64,000 nt of DNA, from positions 60,855 to 124,854 of the forward strand of contig NZ_JACFRN010000006.1 of the NCBI RefSeq assembly GCF_016100975.1. The letters are read 5' to 3'. Under the pieces are notes generated by a model. That model did not search any database and had not been told where the DNA came from. It saw only the letters and a program-made list of their open reading frames with translations. Source of the stretch: Lactobacillus sp. W8174. Its GTDB lineage: Bacteria; Bacillota; Bacilli; Lactobacillales; Lactobacillaceae. Made by a program: the position numbers and the translations under genes. This document shows positions 1 to 8,928 of the stretch, piece after piece. Position 1 is the first letter of the stretch, and each line of letters starts with the position of its first letter.

Positions 1-239
1 GGAATCAAGAACGGTTTAAGTACATGTTCAGCCATTTCATAATCTTGTTCGTATAGTTGGTGACCATTACGGATCAACCTAAAAATACGGACAAAATTAA
101 GCCGCCAAATACTGGGAATTAATACATCTTTTGCTGCAGCTAAGTCATAGCCTGCACTGGCAATCGTTTGTCTTCTTGGTAAAGTAACATTTTTATTTTT
201 ATATTTAGATACAATTTCAAAGCCCCGAATCTTTTCCAT
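1..239 (-). CDS. dut: dUTP diphosphatase, 5' part (cut by window edge)
   Basis: Hydrolyses dUTP to dUMP and pyrophosphate, keeping uracil out of DNA and supplying dUMP for thymidylate synthesis; cytoplasmic trimer in the family. Only the first 79 codons are present; the gene runs off the left edge. The start at 239 is preceded by a strong AAGGAGAT Shine-Dalgarno. The N-terminus begins MEKIRGFEIVSKYK, and the stretch RRQTIASAGYDL around residues 22-33 is the first conserved dUTPase motif (alignment around the AGYDL element). The following segment rich in basic and aromatic residues (IWRLNFVRIFRLIRNGHQLY) is an insertion I associate with lactobacillar dUTPases. Divergently transcribed from the gene at 348. 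Confidence 0.85.
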   Translation of the reverse strand, partial: MEKIRGFEIVSKYKNKNVTLPRRQTIASAGYDLAAAKDVLIPSIWRLNFVRIFRLIRNGHQLYEQDYEMAEHVLKPFLI

Positions 240-280
240 GTTATCTCCTTTAAAACTTTTAAACACTATTTTACATTAAA

Positions 281-310
281 TTGCAGATATTATCTGAAAT
301 CTTATATAAT
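281..310 (+). promoter_or_regulatory. Promoter for the 348-662 gene
   Basis: TTGCAG at 281-286 and a perfect TATAAT at 305-310, separated by 18 bp, lie about 37 bp upstream of the gene starting at 348. The 108-bp region also separates the divergent dut gene. Confidence 0.6.
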
Positions 311-347
311 TAGGTACGTAAAATTTTTACTTTTGAAGGGAGAATAA

Positions 348-662
348 ATGTTTAATATAGATGATCCCCACCAATTTTTTCGCGAAGACGATGATAATGG
401 GGAAATGGTTTATAGCTGGACAATGGATAAAATTGAGCGTAAAGATGCTACAGTTTGGATTATGAATCACTTCTTTATCAATCCCAAAATGGATAGCAAA
501 AAGATTTTACATGATCAAATGAAAATAGTAATGTTTATTGCTCAAAAATCTCATCTGCGAGTTTGGCCGCTTGATCCTTTAGTTATTAATTACTTTAATG
601 ATCATCCAGATTTTGAATCAATTTGGTATCATCAACCAAGTCCAAAAAACGGCTCTATCTAG
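348..662 (+). CDS. Small protein resembling a YjdJ-type GNAT acetyltransferase
   Basis: 104 residues. The arrangement resembles small YjdJ/Gtn10-type N-acetyltransferases: an N-terminal strand (GEMVYSWTMD, residues 18-27), a strand ending in a V/I-N-P segment (HFFINPKMDSKKIL, about 43-56) where active members have V-x-P-x-x-R-G-x-G, then a helix and a C-terminal HPDFESIWY element (about 86-94). The R-G-x-G acetyl-CoA-binding motif is replaced by D-S-K-K, so the protein may not bind cofactor normally. GGGAGAATAA precedes the ATG. Monocistronic between dut and pepC. Family assignment is an inference from pattern; the protein could be an unrelated small hypothetical. Confidence 0.55.
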   Translation: MFNIDDPHQFFREDDDNGEMVYSWTMDKIERKDATVWIMNHFFINPKMDSKKILHDQMKIVMFIAQKSHLRVWPLDPLVINYFNDHPDFESIWYHQPSPKNGSI

Positions 663-682
663 TATTGAAAGATTAAATAAGT

Positions 683-702
683 AAAGTAAAAACAAATACT
701 TT
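683..702 (+). terminator. Weak hairpin with T-run after the 348-662 gene
   Basis: AAAGTA (683-688) pairs with TACTTT (697-702) around an 8-base loop and runs into a T tract. Short and AT-only, so weak. Confidence 0.3.
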
Positions 703-790
703 TTTAACAATAATTAAATTTTCAGAGATAGACTACTTTAACAAGATAAGCTAAAATAGTATTAATTTGTTTAAGGAGGATCAATTTTAT

Positions 791-2137
791 ATGACAAAAG
801 AAATTACAAGTGCAGCCATTGATGATTTCACAAAAGATCTATCAAATCATGCTGGTATTAATATTGCCAGTCATGCTGCCCAAGAAAATGGCATCTATAA
901 GGCTAGTCAAAACCTGCAATCTAAGATTGACTTAACACCAACCTTTTCAGTAGAAATCAATACTGGCAAGCCAGCTGATCAAAAGCAGTCAGGTCGTTGC
1001 TGGATGTTCTCTGCATTAAATACTATGCGTCACCCAATCCAAAAGGAATATAAGATTAAGGATTTTGAATTATCACAAAATTACACTAATTTCTGGGATA
1101 AATTTGAAAAATCAAACTTTTTCTTTGAAAATGTGATTGCTTCAGCCAAGAAACCACTCGGTGACCGTAAAGTTAGCTTCTTGTTTGCTACACCGCAACA
1201 AGACGGTGGTCAATGGGACATGCTTTGTGGACTAGTAGAGAAATACGGAATCGTACCTAAGTCAGTTTATCCAGAAACCGCTAATTCCAATAATTCAAGT
1301 GCTTTAAATGATACTTTAAATACCCTTTTGCGTAAAGATGGCTTAGAATTACGCAATTTAGTCAACGCTGGCAAGTCAGAAGATGAAGTTGAGCAACGCA
1401 AGAATGACTTTTTAAACGAAGTCTTCCGCATTTTGGCTATTTCATTAGGAATTCCGCCAAAGAAATTTGACTTTGAATATAAAGATGATGATGGTAACTA
1501 TCACCGTGAAGCAGGAATTACGCCTAAAGAGTTCTTTGATAAATTCGTAGGCATGAATTTGGAAGATCACGTTTCAATCATTAATTCACCTACAGATGAT
1601 AAGCCATACCATAAAGTATTTTCAGTTGAATATTTAGGTAACGTTGTTGGCGGTCGGCAAGTTCGCCATCTTAACGTCAAAATTTCTGAAATGAAAGACC
1701 TGATTATTAAACAACTTAAAGCTGGTGAAGTTGTTTGGTTTGGTTCAAATGTTGGTAAAGATTCAGAAAGACAACTTGGTTTGCTAGATACAGATATTTA
1801 CAAGCGCGATGAGCTATTTGACGTTGACTTTTCAATGTCAAAAGCAGATATGCTTGATTCCAGTGAAAGTATGATGGATCACGCTATGGTTATCACTGGC
1901 GTTGATTTAGTTGATGACAAGCCTACTAAATGGAAGATTGAAAACTCTTGGGGAGAAAAGCCTGGCTTTAAAGGTTACTTTGTCATGAGCGATTCCTGGT
2001 TTGACAGTTTTGTTTACCAAGCAGTTATCAACAAGAAATTCTTGTCTGATGACTTAAAGAAAGCTTTTGATGAAGGTGCTAAAGACCCAATTCAATTATT
2101 ACCATGGGATCCAATGGGTGCGTTAGCTTTTAAATAA
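791..2137 (+). CDS. pepC: Aminopeptidase C (bleomycin hydrolase family, C1B)
   Basis: Cytoplasmic thiol aminopeptidase that releases N-terminal residues from peptides taken up during growth on protein. 448 residues, matching the roughly 449 of lactobacillar PepC. The papain-type triad is visible: Cys70 in GRCWMFSALN, His364 in MMDHAMVITG and Asn385 in ENSWGEK. The start at 791 is chosen over an in-frame ATG at 767 because AAGGAGGA (773-780) lies 10 bases before it, inside the longer reading frame. The C-terminus ends GALAFK; in this family the C-terminal tail reaches into the active site and enforces aminopeptidase action. Followed by a strong terminator; monocistronic. Confidence 0.95.
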   Translation: MTKEITSAAIDDFTKDLSNHAGINIASHAAQENGIYKASQNLQSKIDLTPTFSVEINTGKPADQKQSGRCWMFSALNTMRHPIQKEYKIKDFELSQNYTNFWDKFEKSNFFFENVIASAKKPLGDRKVSFLFATPQQDGGQWDMLCGLVEKYGIVPKSVYPETANSNNSSALNDTLNTLLRKDGLELRNLVNAGKSEDEVEQRKNDFLNEVFRILAISLGIPPKKFDFEYKDDDGNYHREAGITPKEFFDKFVGMNLEDHVSIINSPTDDKPYHKVFSVEYLGNVVGGRQVRHLNVKISEMKDLIIKQLKAGEVVWFGSNVGKDSERQLGLLDTDIYKRDELFDVDFSMSKADMLDSSESMMDHAMVITGVDLVDDKPTKWKIENSWGEKPGFKGYFVMSDSWFDSFVYQAVINKKFLSDDLKKAFDEGAKDPIQLLPWDPMGALAFK

Positions 2138-2170
2138 GATTATTAGTTAATATAAAATTAGTTTAATTAT

Positions 2171-2207
2171 AAAACAGCATTGGGAAATTTTCCCAATGCT
2201 GTTTTTA
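2171..2207. terminator. Bidirectional terminator between pepC and the ABC operon
   Basis: AAAACAGCATTGGGAAA (2171-2187) is complementary to TTTCCCAATGCTGTTTT, with T-runs on both strands. It serves convergent pepC (+) and the ABC operon (-). Confidence 0.9.
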
Positions 2208-2235
2208 TTAGTTTGAACAAATATTTAAAACTATT

Positions 2236-2835
2236 TTATTCGTCTTGCAGTATTCCATGATGCAATATGAATCGACGATCATAATGAAGCTCATTAATTT
2301 GATCATGGCTGGCAACTACCACGATTTTATTTTGCTGTTTTAATTTTTTCAACATGGCCACAAATAAGCTAATACTCTCCTGATCAATTCCACGAGTTGG
2401 TTCATCCAGCAAAATGATATTTTGGTTTTCCATCACAGCTTGAATAATACCAACCTTTTGTCTCATGCCAACAGAGTACTTAGCTATTGGTTCTGGATCA
2501 TCTGGATCAAGCATAAAATATCTTAGTAATCCTCTGACTTCTTTTTCATTAAACCGTTTATTAAGATTAGCCAGAAAATGAAGATTGGACATTGCCGATT
2601 CATATTCTAAAAAATCAGGATTTTCAATTAATGCCCCTACAACATCATTTTCACCCAGCCTAATTTCACCACTGTCTGCCTCTAATAAACCGGTAATAAT
2701 TTTAAAAATGGTGGACTTTCCAGAACCATTAATACCAGAGATATGAATCAGCTCACCTGGCTTAGCCAGCAAAGATACGTCTTTTAAAACCAGCTTCTGA
2801 CCGAAAGATTTTTTTATTTGCTTAAGCTCTAACAT
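2236..2835 (-). CDS. ABC transporter ATP-binding protein
   Basis: 199-residue ATPase subunit. Walker A GINGSGKS (about residues 35-42), signature YSVGMRQKVG (about 119-128), Walker B NIILLDEPT (about 139-147) and the H-loop histidine in VVASHD are all present, so it looks catalytically complete. It is compact, with a single nucleotide-binding domain and no extension. Last gene of a three-gene operon; AAGGAGAAATA precedes the start, 9 bp after the stop of a membrane protein gene. It probably energises the two membrane proteins encoded upstream as a small export or immunity-type transporter. The substrate cannot be read from the sequence. Confidence 0.85.
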   Translation of the reverse strand: MLELKQIKKSFGQKLVLKDVSLLAKPGELIHISGINGSGKSTIFKIITGLLEADSGEIRLGENDVVGALIENPDFLEYESAMSNLHFLANLNKRFNEKEVRGLLRYFMLDPDDPEPIAKYSVGMRQKVGIIQAVMENQNIILLDEPTRGIDQESISLFVAMLKKLKQQNKIVVVASHDQINELHYDRRFILHHGILQDE

Positions 2836-2844
2836 TATTTCTCC

Positions 2845-3429
2845 TTAAAAGCCACCATAAATTTCATGAATAGACCTATATAATTCGTCATACAAAGGAC
2901 TATAACTAATCAAAATATTTTTCTCTATATAGTAATGGTAAATTAAATCTATAATTATGACTATTAACAATAATAAATATGGCCTGTGCCAGTTGTAGCC
3001 TCCGACTAGCAACCAAAGTAGAAGTAAAAAAACAAGCACATGCAGTATTATGAGTTCAGTGCCCAAAATAGGGCTGCCAAATTTAAATAAAGGGTAACCA
3101 GTTAAAAAATAGGGTACAAATAATCCTAATACAAATAATAAGCAATAAATTGCAGCCAGTACTATTAAGTGAAACATCATCCACCTGCTCTTTTTTCTCA
3201 CCGTTATAAACACATTGATGTTGCGAAAAGTAAGTATCTGTTTATAAAGTAACAAAAAGACCGCTGGTTGCAAATACAACGATACCAAGTGAAAATTAAG
3301 GTATTCATTTGGCAATTCCATAGTTTCTGGTGAACCTGTTTTTATCAGAATAATGCCCCCTGTTAGCCCTATAAAAAATATGAGAAAACCGGTTAAAACA
3401 AGTCTGCGCTGTATTCGTTTTAAACGCAT
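2845..3429 (-). CDS. Multi-pass membrane protein, ABC transporter partner
   Basis: About 194 residues with five to six hydrophobic segments, a basic N-terminus (MRLKRIQRR) and a very hydrophobic block near the C-terminus (LLLLIVIIIDLIYHYYI). The longest frame starts at a TTG at 3477 without a ribosome-binding site and overlaps the upstream gene by 46 bp. The ATG at 3429 has AGAAGG upstream and lies 2 bp after the previous stop, so it is preferred. Middle gene of the ABC operon; probably a permease half. I do not recognise a named family. Confidence 0.7.
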   Translation of the reverse strand: MRLKRIQRRLVLTGFLIFFIGLTGGIILIKTGSPETMELPNEYLNFHLVSLYLQPAVFLLLYKQILTFRNINVFITVRKKSRWMMFHLIVLAAIYCLLFVLGLFVPYFLTGYPLFKFGSPILGTELIILHVLVFLLLLWLLVGGYNWHRPYLLLLIVIIIDLIYHYYIEKNILISYSPLYDELYRSIHEIYGGF

Positions 3430-3431
3430 AA

Positions 3432-4259
3432 TCAGCCCAGCCTTCTTTTTTTCTTCTGCCAAAGTTGAATTAGGCAAGCAGCAAATAACAAATAAAGCAG
3501 TGCCACCGTCATAAAAAGCAAATATGAATTAATCGGTGGCAAACGCGAACCTAACGCAAACTGACCTGGTGCAAGTACAGCAAATGGAAACCAAGTATAC
3601 GAGACGAAAAGCAAAATTTTATTGCCCATGGATATTAAAATTGACAATAAAGTCAACCCTAAGCCCACACACGGACCTAAAACTAAATAAATACCATTTT
3701 TTGAAACAAAAAGACCAATGCTGAAAATTAAAATAGCAAAAATACCCCAACCAACAGCAGCTAAAGTAACATACGAACATAAATCGGTTAGTTGGTTAGT
3801 AGAAAAATATCCTGGTCTGGCGCCAATATATAATTTCCTGGGTCTAATTTTAAAGAAAAATGGATAATAAAATATTCTAATCAATGCTAACTGGTAGAGA
3901 TTTGTTATTAATGAAAATAAAAATCCAACAATAAAGGAGTTAATGACCCCGATTTTCAGAAATTTATGATAGCCGACTCTTTGTTGAACAGCGCCGAACA
4001 TATTATTATTTTTAAAATAGATTATGAGACCAGCTCCAAAAGTGGGAACGAATGCTAACATCATAACTAAATTTATGATATTTTCATTCCAGCCATTCGG
4101 CTGAATGGAAAAGAAAAGCATAACAGAAATGTCCACTATTTTACCATTTGACGGTATTAATTCGGTCCCATCTTTAACAGCCAATACAATTTGCCAGGTA
4201 ATTAAAAGAAGATAAATAATTGAAGTAATCAGAACAAACTTTTTGGTTCGGCTTAGCAT
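3432..4259 (-). CDS. Multi-pass membrane protein, ABC transporter partner
   Basis: About 275 residues, first gene of the ABC operon. Six or more hydrophobic segments are visible, the first directly after a short basic N-terminus (MLSRTKKF). Three ATGs cluster at 4274, 4268 and 4259; GAGG lies 9 bases before the one at 4259, which is therefore chosen. No cytoplasmic domain or motif is evident. With the next two genes it would form an ABC-2-like exporter with two different membrane subunits. Substrate unknown; lantibiotic or bacteriocin self-protection transporters have a similar layout, but no bacteriocin gene is seen nearby. Confidence 0.7.
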   Translation of the reverse strand: MLSRTKKFVLITSIIYLLLITWQIVLAVKDGTELIPSNGKIVDISVMLFFSIQPNGWNENIINLVMMLAFVPTFGAGLIIYFKNNNMFGAVQQRVGYHKFLKIGVINSFIVGFLFSLITNLYQLALIRIFYYPFFFKIRPRKLYIGARPGYFSTNQLTDLCSYVTLAAVGWGIFAILIFSIGLFVSKNGIYLVLGPCVGLGLTLLSILISMGNKILLFVSYTWFPFAVLAPGQFALGSRLPPINSYLLFMTVALLYLLFAACLIQLWQKKKRRLG

Positions 4260-4301
4260 TTGCACCATCCTCATAATAATATATCTTTGGATACTATATC
4301 A

Positions 4302-4310
4302 AGTATAACA
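4302..4310 (-). promoter_or_regulatory. Extended -10 promoter of the ABC operon
   Basis: On the minus strand TGTTATACT, an extended -10 (TG-N-TATACT), lies about 43 bp upstream of the start at 4259. No good -35 is visible. Confidence 0.45.
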
Positions 4311-4427
4311 TTAATTATCAAATAAATGGTGTGCCAAAAAAAGTTACAAAAAATTCACCTATTTTTTATAGGAAATTGTCTTATTTTTGCTTTTGCACAT
4401 ATGGATCTTTTAAACAAAATCCAAAAT

Positions 4428-5906
4428 TTAATTTAGCCCGACCTCCTTAACAAAACGCATAAAAGCTGCTTTCCCATCAGCGGTTTGCTTGAAAACCCCT
4501 GCGTCTTCTAAAACGCGAGCAAAAACATGACCTAATTCTTTTTGCAAAATTTGATCCACATTTGTATTTGTTATTTCATACTTACTGCTAATTTTCTTAG
4601 CCCAGTCAAGGTGGATTGGTGCAATTCTGTTAGGCAGGTCAAGCAAAAACTTTTTTACCTCAAGTAATTCAGGTTTCAATCGTGGTGGAAAAATTGCTAA
4701 TCCCATTACTTCAATTAAACCGATATTTTCTTTTTTAATATGCTGCACATCAGAGTGAGGATGGAAAATACCATCAGGATACTTAGCCGATGTCTGATTG
4801 TCTCTGAGAACTAAATCAAGTTCATACGTATGACCATGTAAACGAGCAATTGGAGTAATTGTATGATGGGGCGTATTAGCAGTAAACGCCCTAACATCAA
4901 CTTTTTCATCACTATAACTTTGCCAAACTGTAAAAATTTTATCTGCCAGTTTGACCAAACTTTTTTGATTTTTGCTTCTTAGCCGGATAACTGACATGGG
5001 CCATTTGACGATACCTGCTTCGACATCATCAAATCCCTTAAAATTAAGTTTTTTATCAATTGGTGCTTTTTCCATGGGAAAGCGATGCTTGCCACCCTGA
5101 TAATGTTCGTGCGCTAAAATCGAGCCACCCACGATTGGCAAATCCGAATTGCTACCAGCAAAATAACCCGGAAATTTAGCCACAATCTGCAGTAAATTAG
5201 CAAAAGTCTGTTTATTGATTACCATCGGTTCATGCTTTGGCGCTAAGAAAATACAGTGTTCATTAAAATAGGCGTAAGGTGAATACTGAAAACCCCAAGT
5301 TTCATTTCCCAACTGAAAACGAATGATACGGTGGTTAGTGCGCGCAGGATAATTCACATGTCCCAGGTAGCCTTCATTTTCCATACATAACTGACACTTT
5401 GGGTATGAATTTGCTTTAGCATTCTTGGCTGCTGCAATTTCTTTAGGATCCTTTTCCGGCTTGGAAAGATTAATTGTAATTTCTAAGTCGCCGTATTTAC
5501 TTGCAGCTGTAAAGTAAATATTTTTTGCAATAGCTCTAGTTTTAATATAATTACTATCTTTACCCAATTGGTAAAAATCAGCTATCGCTTTTTCTGGTGA
5601 ACTCTCATAAGTTTGCCAAAATTTGTGATTAACAACGCTTGGTCTAGGGACAATCAAATTCATTAATTGTGCATCAAGTACATCCCTAGCAGAATTATTG
5701 ACCGAGCACTTCCCTGAATTTTGGGCAGCCTGAATCAAATCGTCTTTAAGATCCAGTAGACCTTCCTTACTGGTAGCTACCTTTCTTGCCTCATCACCAA
5801 CAAGAGCCAAAATTCTATTTCTCAAATAAATACGATCAAGTTCCGTAAAATCGCTGTGGGCAATAACTTGTGTAATGAATTTCTCAATTAGATTCGTTTT
5901 ATCCAT
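4428..5906 (-). CDS. galT: UDP-glucose--hexose-1-phosphate uridylyltransferase, class II GalT
   Basis: Leloir pathway enzyme that exchanges UMP between UDP-glucose and galactose-1-phosphate, giving UDP-galactose and glucose-1-phosphate. 492 residues, the length of the Firmicutes GalT type 2 rather than the roughly 350-residue class I enzyme. Visible family features are the [13 protein letters not shown] cysteine segment (about 172-184), the central HEHYQGG (about 267-273) and [12 protein letters not shown] (about 346-357). GGAAAG precedes the ATG. It lies 15 bp after galK and is co-transcribed with it. galE and galM are not in this window. Confidence 0.95.
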   Translation of the reverse strand: MDKTNLIEKFITQVIAHSDFTELDRIYLRNRILALVGDEARKVATSKEGLLDLKDDLIQAAQNSGKCSVNNSARDVLDAQLMNLIVPRPSVVNHKFWQTYESSPEKAIADFYQLGKDSNYIKTRAIAKNIYFTAASKYGDLEITINLSKPEKDPKEIAAAKNAKANSYPKCQLCMENEGYLGHVNYPARTNHRIIRFQLGNETWGFQYSPYAYFNEHCIFLAPKHEPMVINKQTFANLLQIVAKFPGYFAGSNSDLPIVGGSILAHEHYQGGKHRFPMEKAPIDKKLNFKGFDDVEAGIVKWPMSVIRLRSKNQKSLVKLADKIFTVWQSYSDEKVDVRAFTANTPHHTITPIARLHGHTYELDLVLRDNQTSAKYPDGIFHPHSDVQHIKKENIGLIEVMGLAIFPPRLKPELLEVKKFLLDLPNRIAPIHLDWAKKISSKYEITNTNVDQILQKELGHVFARVLEDAGVFKQTADGKAAFMRFVKEVGLN

Positions 5907-5921
5907 CTCAACTTTCCGTTA

Positions 5922-7085
5922 TTATAAAACTTTTGTACCATCAGCCGTTTCTGCAATATAAAACGACGGCAAATAGCCTATTTTTTCTTGATAGGTATCT
6001 GCGACATTCTTTTTAAAGGCTTCAACTTCGTTTTTGGCAACCAAAGCTATTGCACAGCCACCGAAACCGGCACCAGTCATTCTTGCGCCTAAGACACCAG
6101 GTTGCTTCCAAGCAGCATGAACCAATGTATCAAGTTCTCTACCAGTAACTTCATAATCGTATTCCAAAGAAACATGTGAGGCATTCATTAGGTGACCAAA
6201 CTCATTTAAATCACCCTTTTGCAGTGCTTTTTCAGCATTTAATGTCCGTTCATTTTCCCAGACTGCATGACGACAACGTTTAAGTAAGTTTTCACTTGGT
6301 AATAAATAGCTGTTTTCATCAAAAGTCAGATTATCTAATTCGCCTAAGGACTGGATTGAAAGCTTTTGTTGTAAAAATTGCAATCCTTTTTCACATTCTG
6401 CTCTGCGCTCATTGTATTTCGAGTCCGCTAAGGTCCGTTTCTTGTTAGTGTTCATAATAACAATAACATTATCTTTCAAATCAAGGGGTACTAGCTCAGA
6501 CTCCACCTTCTCGGTATCAAGTAAAATGGCATGATCTTTTTTACTCATGGCAACTGCATATTGATCCATAATGCCTGAATTAACACCAATAAATTCATTT
6601 TCAGTCTTAACTCCCATTTTAACAATTTCCAATTTAGTAAAAGATAGGTGGAATTGATCCTGCAATAAAATACCAATTAGCATTTCTAGTGCAGCGGAAG
6701 AAGATAGGCCAGCACCGTCTGGAATATTGCCACTAATGTAAATGTTCAGTCCATGATCAATTTTTGCTCCATTTTTGAGCATAAAATGGAGCATTCCCTT
6801 AGCATAATTTGCCCATGAATCTTCTTTGGCAAACTGCAGCTGGCGCATATCAGTTTCAACTACTCCCAATTTTTCAAAATTAGCGGAATAAAAACAAAAC
6901 TTTTCATCAGTTCGGGTACTAGCTGCACCATAGATTCCTACAGAAATTGCGCAAGGGAAAACATGACCACCATTATAGTCAGTATGTTCACCAATTAAGT
7001 TAATTCTCCCAGGCGAAAAATAACAACCTGTTGGTTCTTGGTGATAGATATTACTAAATTCTTGTTTAAGTTCTTTAATTTTCAT
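5922..7085 (-). CDS. galK: Galactokinase
   Basis: Phosphorylates alpha-galactose with ATP to galactose-1-phosphate, the first step of the Leloir pathway; cytoplasmic GHMP kinase. 387 residues. Motif 1 [16 protein letters not shown] (about 25-40) is the galactokinase signature, motif 2 GAGLSSSAA (about 124-132) is the ATP-binding GHMP loop, the catalytic Asp is in [11 protein letters not shown] (about 170-180), and motif 3 is [13 protein letters not shown] near the C-terminus. The start at 7085 is chosen because AAGGA lies 10 bases upstream; a frame extended to 7124 has no ribosome-binding site. First gene of galKT. Confidence 0.95.
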   Translation of the reverse strand: MKIKELKQEFSNIYHQEPTGCYFSPGRINLIGEHTDYNGGHVFPCAISVGIYGAASTRTDEKFCFYSANFEKLGVVETDMRQLQFAKEDSWANYAKGMLHFMLKNGAKIDHGLNIYISGNIPDGAGLSSSAALEMLIGILLQDQFHLSFTKLEIVKMGVKTENEFIGVNSGIMDQYAVAMSKKDHAILLDTEKVESELVPLDLKDNVIVIMNTNKKRTLADSKYNERRAECEKGLQFLQQKLSIQSLGELDNLTFDENSYLLPSENLLKRCRHAVWENERTLNAEKALQKGDLNEFGHLMNASHVSLEYDYEVTGRELDTLVHAAWKQPGVLGARMTGAGFGGCAIALVAKNEVEAFKKNVADTYQEKIGYLPSFYIAETADGTKVL

Positions 7086-7102
7086 TCTTATCTGTTCCTT
7101 TT

Positions 7103-7116
7103 TAAAAGCGCTATCA
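7103..7116 (-). promoter_or_regulatory. Candidate cre site (CcpA) in the galK leader
   Basis: Minus-strand TGATAGCGCTTTTA matches the catabolite-responsive element consensus TGWNANCGNTNWCA with one mismatch (T for C at position 13). It lies just downstream of the galK -10 box, where bound CcpA would repress. Glucose repression of galKT is an inference. Confidence 0.6.
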
Positions 7117-7131
7117 AAAGTCAATAAACTT

Positions 7132-7159
7132 ATTATACTTCTTTTCTTATAACCAGCAA
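7132..7159 (-). promoter_or_regulatory. galKT promoter
   Basis: Minus strand TTGCTG (7154-7159), 16-bp spacer, TATAAT (7132-7137), about 47 bp before the galK start. Confidence 0.7.
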
Positions 7160-7185
7160 TGCCAATCCAAAAAGCAAAAGCAAAC

Positions 7186-7216
7186 TAAAAGAGTTTCACA
7201 TCATTATGAAACTCTT
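7186..7216 (-). terminator. Terminator after the P-loop kinase gene
   Basis: AAGAGTTTCA (7189-7198) and TGAAACTCTT (7207-7216) form a 10-bp stem with an 8-base loop, followed on the minus strand by TTTTAG and further T-rich sequence. It ends the 7227-8162 gene and isolates galKT. Confidence 0.8.
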
Positions 7217-7226
7217 CTTAAGTTTA

Positions 7227-8162
7227 TTACCAAATATGTAGCAGCCTATCAGGATGCAACTTGCATAAATTAAACTGGTGCACATGCTGCGGACGGCTTT
7301 GCGGAAATTGCTCTAAGAAATCAGCCGGATTAGCCAGACCAGTAGAATAGGACCACACACTTTTAACTTTTTTAATCGGATCAAGCATTTCATTTCTAAT
7401 AGGATATGCCGAAATTAAAAAATGCTTGTGATGAAATTTAAAAACAAAAAACGGTAACCGAAACTGATTAACAACTTCATCTTGAGTTTTACCAATTGTC
7501 ACCACATTTCTGTAGGTACCATATTTTTCAGTAAACAAATCGTTAAACGAAAAATAAAAGTTAGAAATATGCACATGGGGAAAGTCTTCTTCAGCTACCC
7601 TGTCTGGCACTGCCACTACATGAGCAAAATGATCCAGATTGCTTTCTTTTTGCGAAAGTGCTCTTCCCAATTGATTAGGATTTATAACGTGAGCCCATTC
7701 GGGTACATCCAGATTATCCTGATAGGATAAAAACATTTCCCTAATCACATCAGGCTTTACCCAATCATATTGTCTGCGAACTTCGTTGCGATTTAACAAA
7801 CTACGTAAGCTCTTATGATACATTAAATCGACAACAAACAACTCATAACGATAACGTTCGACCCAGGGTTGATAATGCTCAATATTCTCCGCAAAGATAT
7901 GCGTACTATCTACAATAACCGTTTCGCCACGTTTCATTTTTTCTTCTACGAGGTAATCCACCACTTTTTCCGTTTGCTCATTTGCATAACGCGGAATTAC
8001 TTGATGTAAGCAATCGGTATCTTCTTCATAATAATAGGTTAAATTAGCCAACAACAATCTAATTTGATCACGACTAATTGCATATGGCTGTAAGTGATGA
8101 CGAGCAATAAATGAAGATTTACCGGAGCCGGGTGCGCCTCGTAATAAAAATATTTTACGCAT
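7227..8162 (-). CDS. P-loop kinase resembling polynucleotide kinase, with an extra C-terminal domain
   Basis: 311 residues. Residues 1-160 look like the kinase domain of T4 polynucleotide kinase-type P-loop phosphotransferases: Walker A RGAPGSGKSSF (8-18), an S-R-D triad (AISRDQIR, about 28-35) where T4 Pnk has its substrate-binding Arg-Asp, and VDSTH (about 85-89) in place of the D-D-T/S-N-x element. The remaining roughly 150 residues (from HVHISNFYF) match nothing I recognise and end in CKLHPDRLLHIW. Cytoplasmic, no signal peptide. The start has AGAGGC upstream. Likely a nucleic-acid 5'-kinase or a small-molecule kinase; the true substrate is unknown. Confidence 0.75.
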   Translation of the reverse strand: MRKIFLLRGAPGSGKSSFIARHHLQPYAISRDQIRLLLANLTYYYEEDTDCLHQVIPRYANEQTEKVVDYLVEEKMKRGETVIVDSTHIFAENIEHYQPWVERYRYELFVVDLMYHKSLRSLLNRNEVRRQYDWVKPDVIREMFLSYQDNLDVPEWAHVINPNQLGRALSQKESNLDHFAHVVAVPDRVAEEDFPHVHISNFYFSFNDLFTEKYGTYRNVVTIGKTQDEVVNQFRLPFFVFKFHHKHFLISAYPIRNEMLDPIKKVKSVWSYSTGLANPADFLEQFPQSRPQHVHQFNLCKLHPDRLLHIW

Positions 8163-8246
8163 GCCTCTACTCCAAACTAAGAATGTAAATTTTAAATGAT
8201 ATCGTAATAAATTTTAACATACATTTGTAGAAATCCTTACTATGAA

Positions 8247-8927
8247 CTAAAAGCAACGTAAAATCTTTTTGTCAACAATATTCATTTGCTGATCAAATAT
8301 ATAAACTATTGGCTGTGCATTGGGAACTTCAAGATTAATAATCTCTTGATCATCAATATTTTCCAACTTTTTAATTAGTGCTCGTAAGCTCGACCCGTGA
8401 GCAACAATTAGTTGATCTTCGCCTTTTTTTAATCTGCTAGCTACATTGTCATAGTAATAAGGCATAACTCGCTGTTGTGTTTGGTACAAACTTTCAGCTT
8501 GCGGCAAAAAGTGCGAATCAAAATTAGCATAGCGTCTGGATGTTACTTTTTTACCTTCAGGTGGAACCGCATAAAAGCCTCGTCGCCATTCCAGTACCTG
8601 TTCTTTACCAAAAATTTTACGTGATTCATCTTTATTAATGCCCCGTAAATTGCCATAGTGCCTTTCATTCAAACGCCATGTTTTAGTAATGGGCAAATAT
8701 AAAAAATTACAAATATCTGAAACTACATTTGCTGTAATGATTGCCCTCATTAACACTGACGTGTGAATATGAGTAGGGTGAAAATCAGTGATAGACTTAA
8801 TCAAATTGCCGGCTATTTTAGCCTGCTTTCGACCCTTCTCAGTTAGAGCAACATCATCCCAACCCGTGTAGACATTGGCTTTATTAGCGGTACTTTCACC
8901 GTGTCTTACAAGCACTAATTTGACCAT
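8247..8927 (-). CDS. 2,3-bisphosphoglycerate-dependent phosphoglycerate mutase paralogue
   Basis: 226 residues of the histidine phosphatase superfamily, dPGM type. The phosphohistidine motif LVRHGESTAN (6-15), the dPGM-specific LNERHYGNLRGINK (about 86-99) and the second histidine in VAHGSSLRAL (about 175-184) are all present. Several other positions depart from what I recall of the glycolytic enzyme (for example TSVLMRAIITANVV where dPGMs have T-S-x-L-x-R-A-x-x-T), so it may be a secondary isozyme rather than the main gpmA. It follows a 58-residue membrane protein gene with only 1 bp between them, suggesting translational coupling. Confidence 0.8.
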   Translation of the reverse strand: MVKLVLVRHGESTANKANVYTGWDDVALTEKGRKQAKIAGNLIKSITDFHPTHIHTSVLMRAIITANVVSDICNFLYLPITKTWRLNERHYGNLRGINKDESRKIFGKEQVLEWRRGFYAVPPEGKKVTSRRYANFDSHFLPQAESLYQTQQRVMPYYYDNVASRLKKGEDQLIVAHGSSLRALIKKLENIDDQEIINLEVPNAQPIVYIFDQQMNIVDKKILRCF

Positions 8928-8928
8928 T

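Noticed and set aside
767..790. ATG at 767 as the pepC start
   Set aside because: It places AAGGAGGA inside the coding region; the ATG at 791 has correct spacing and gives the family length.
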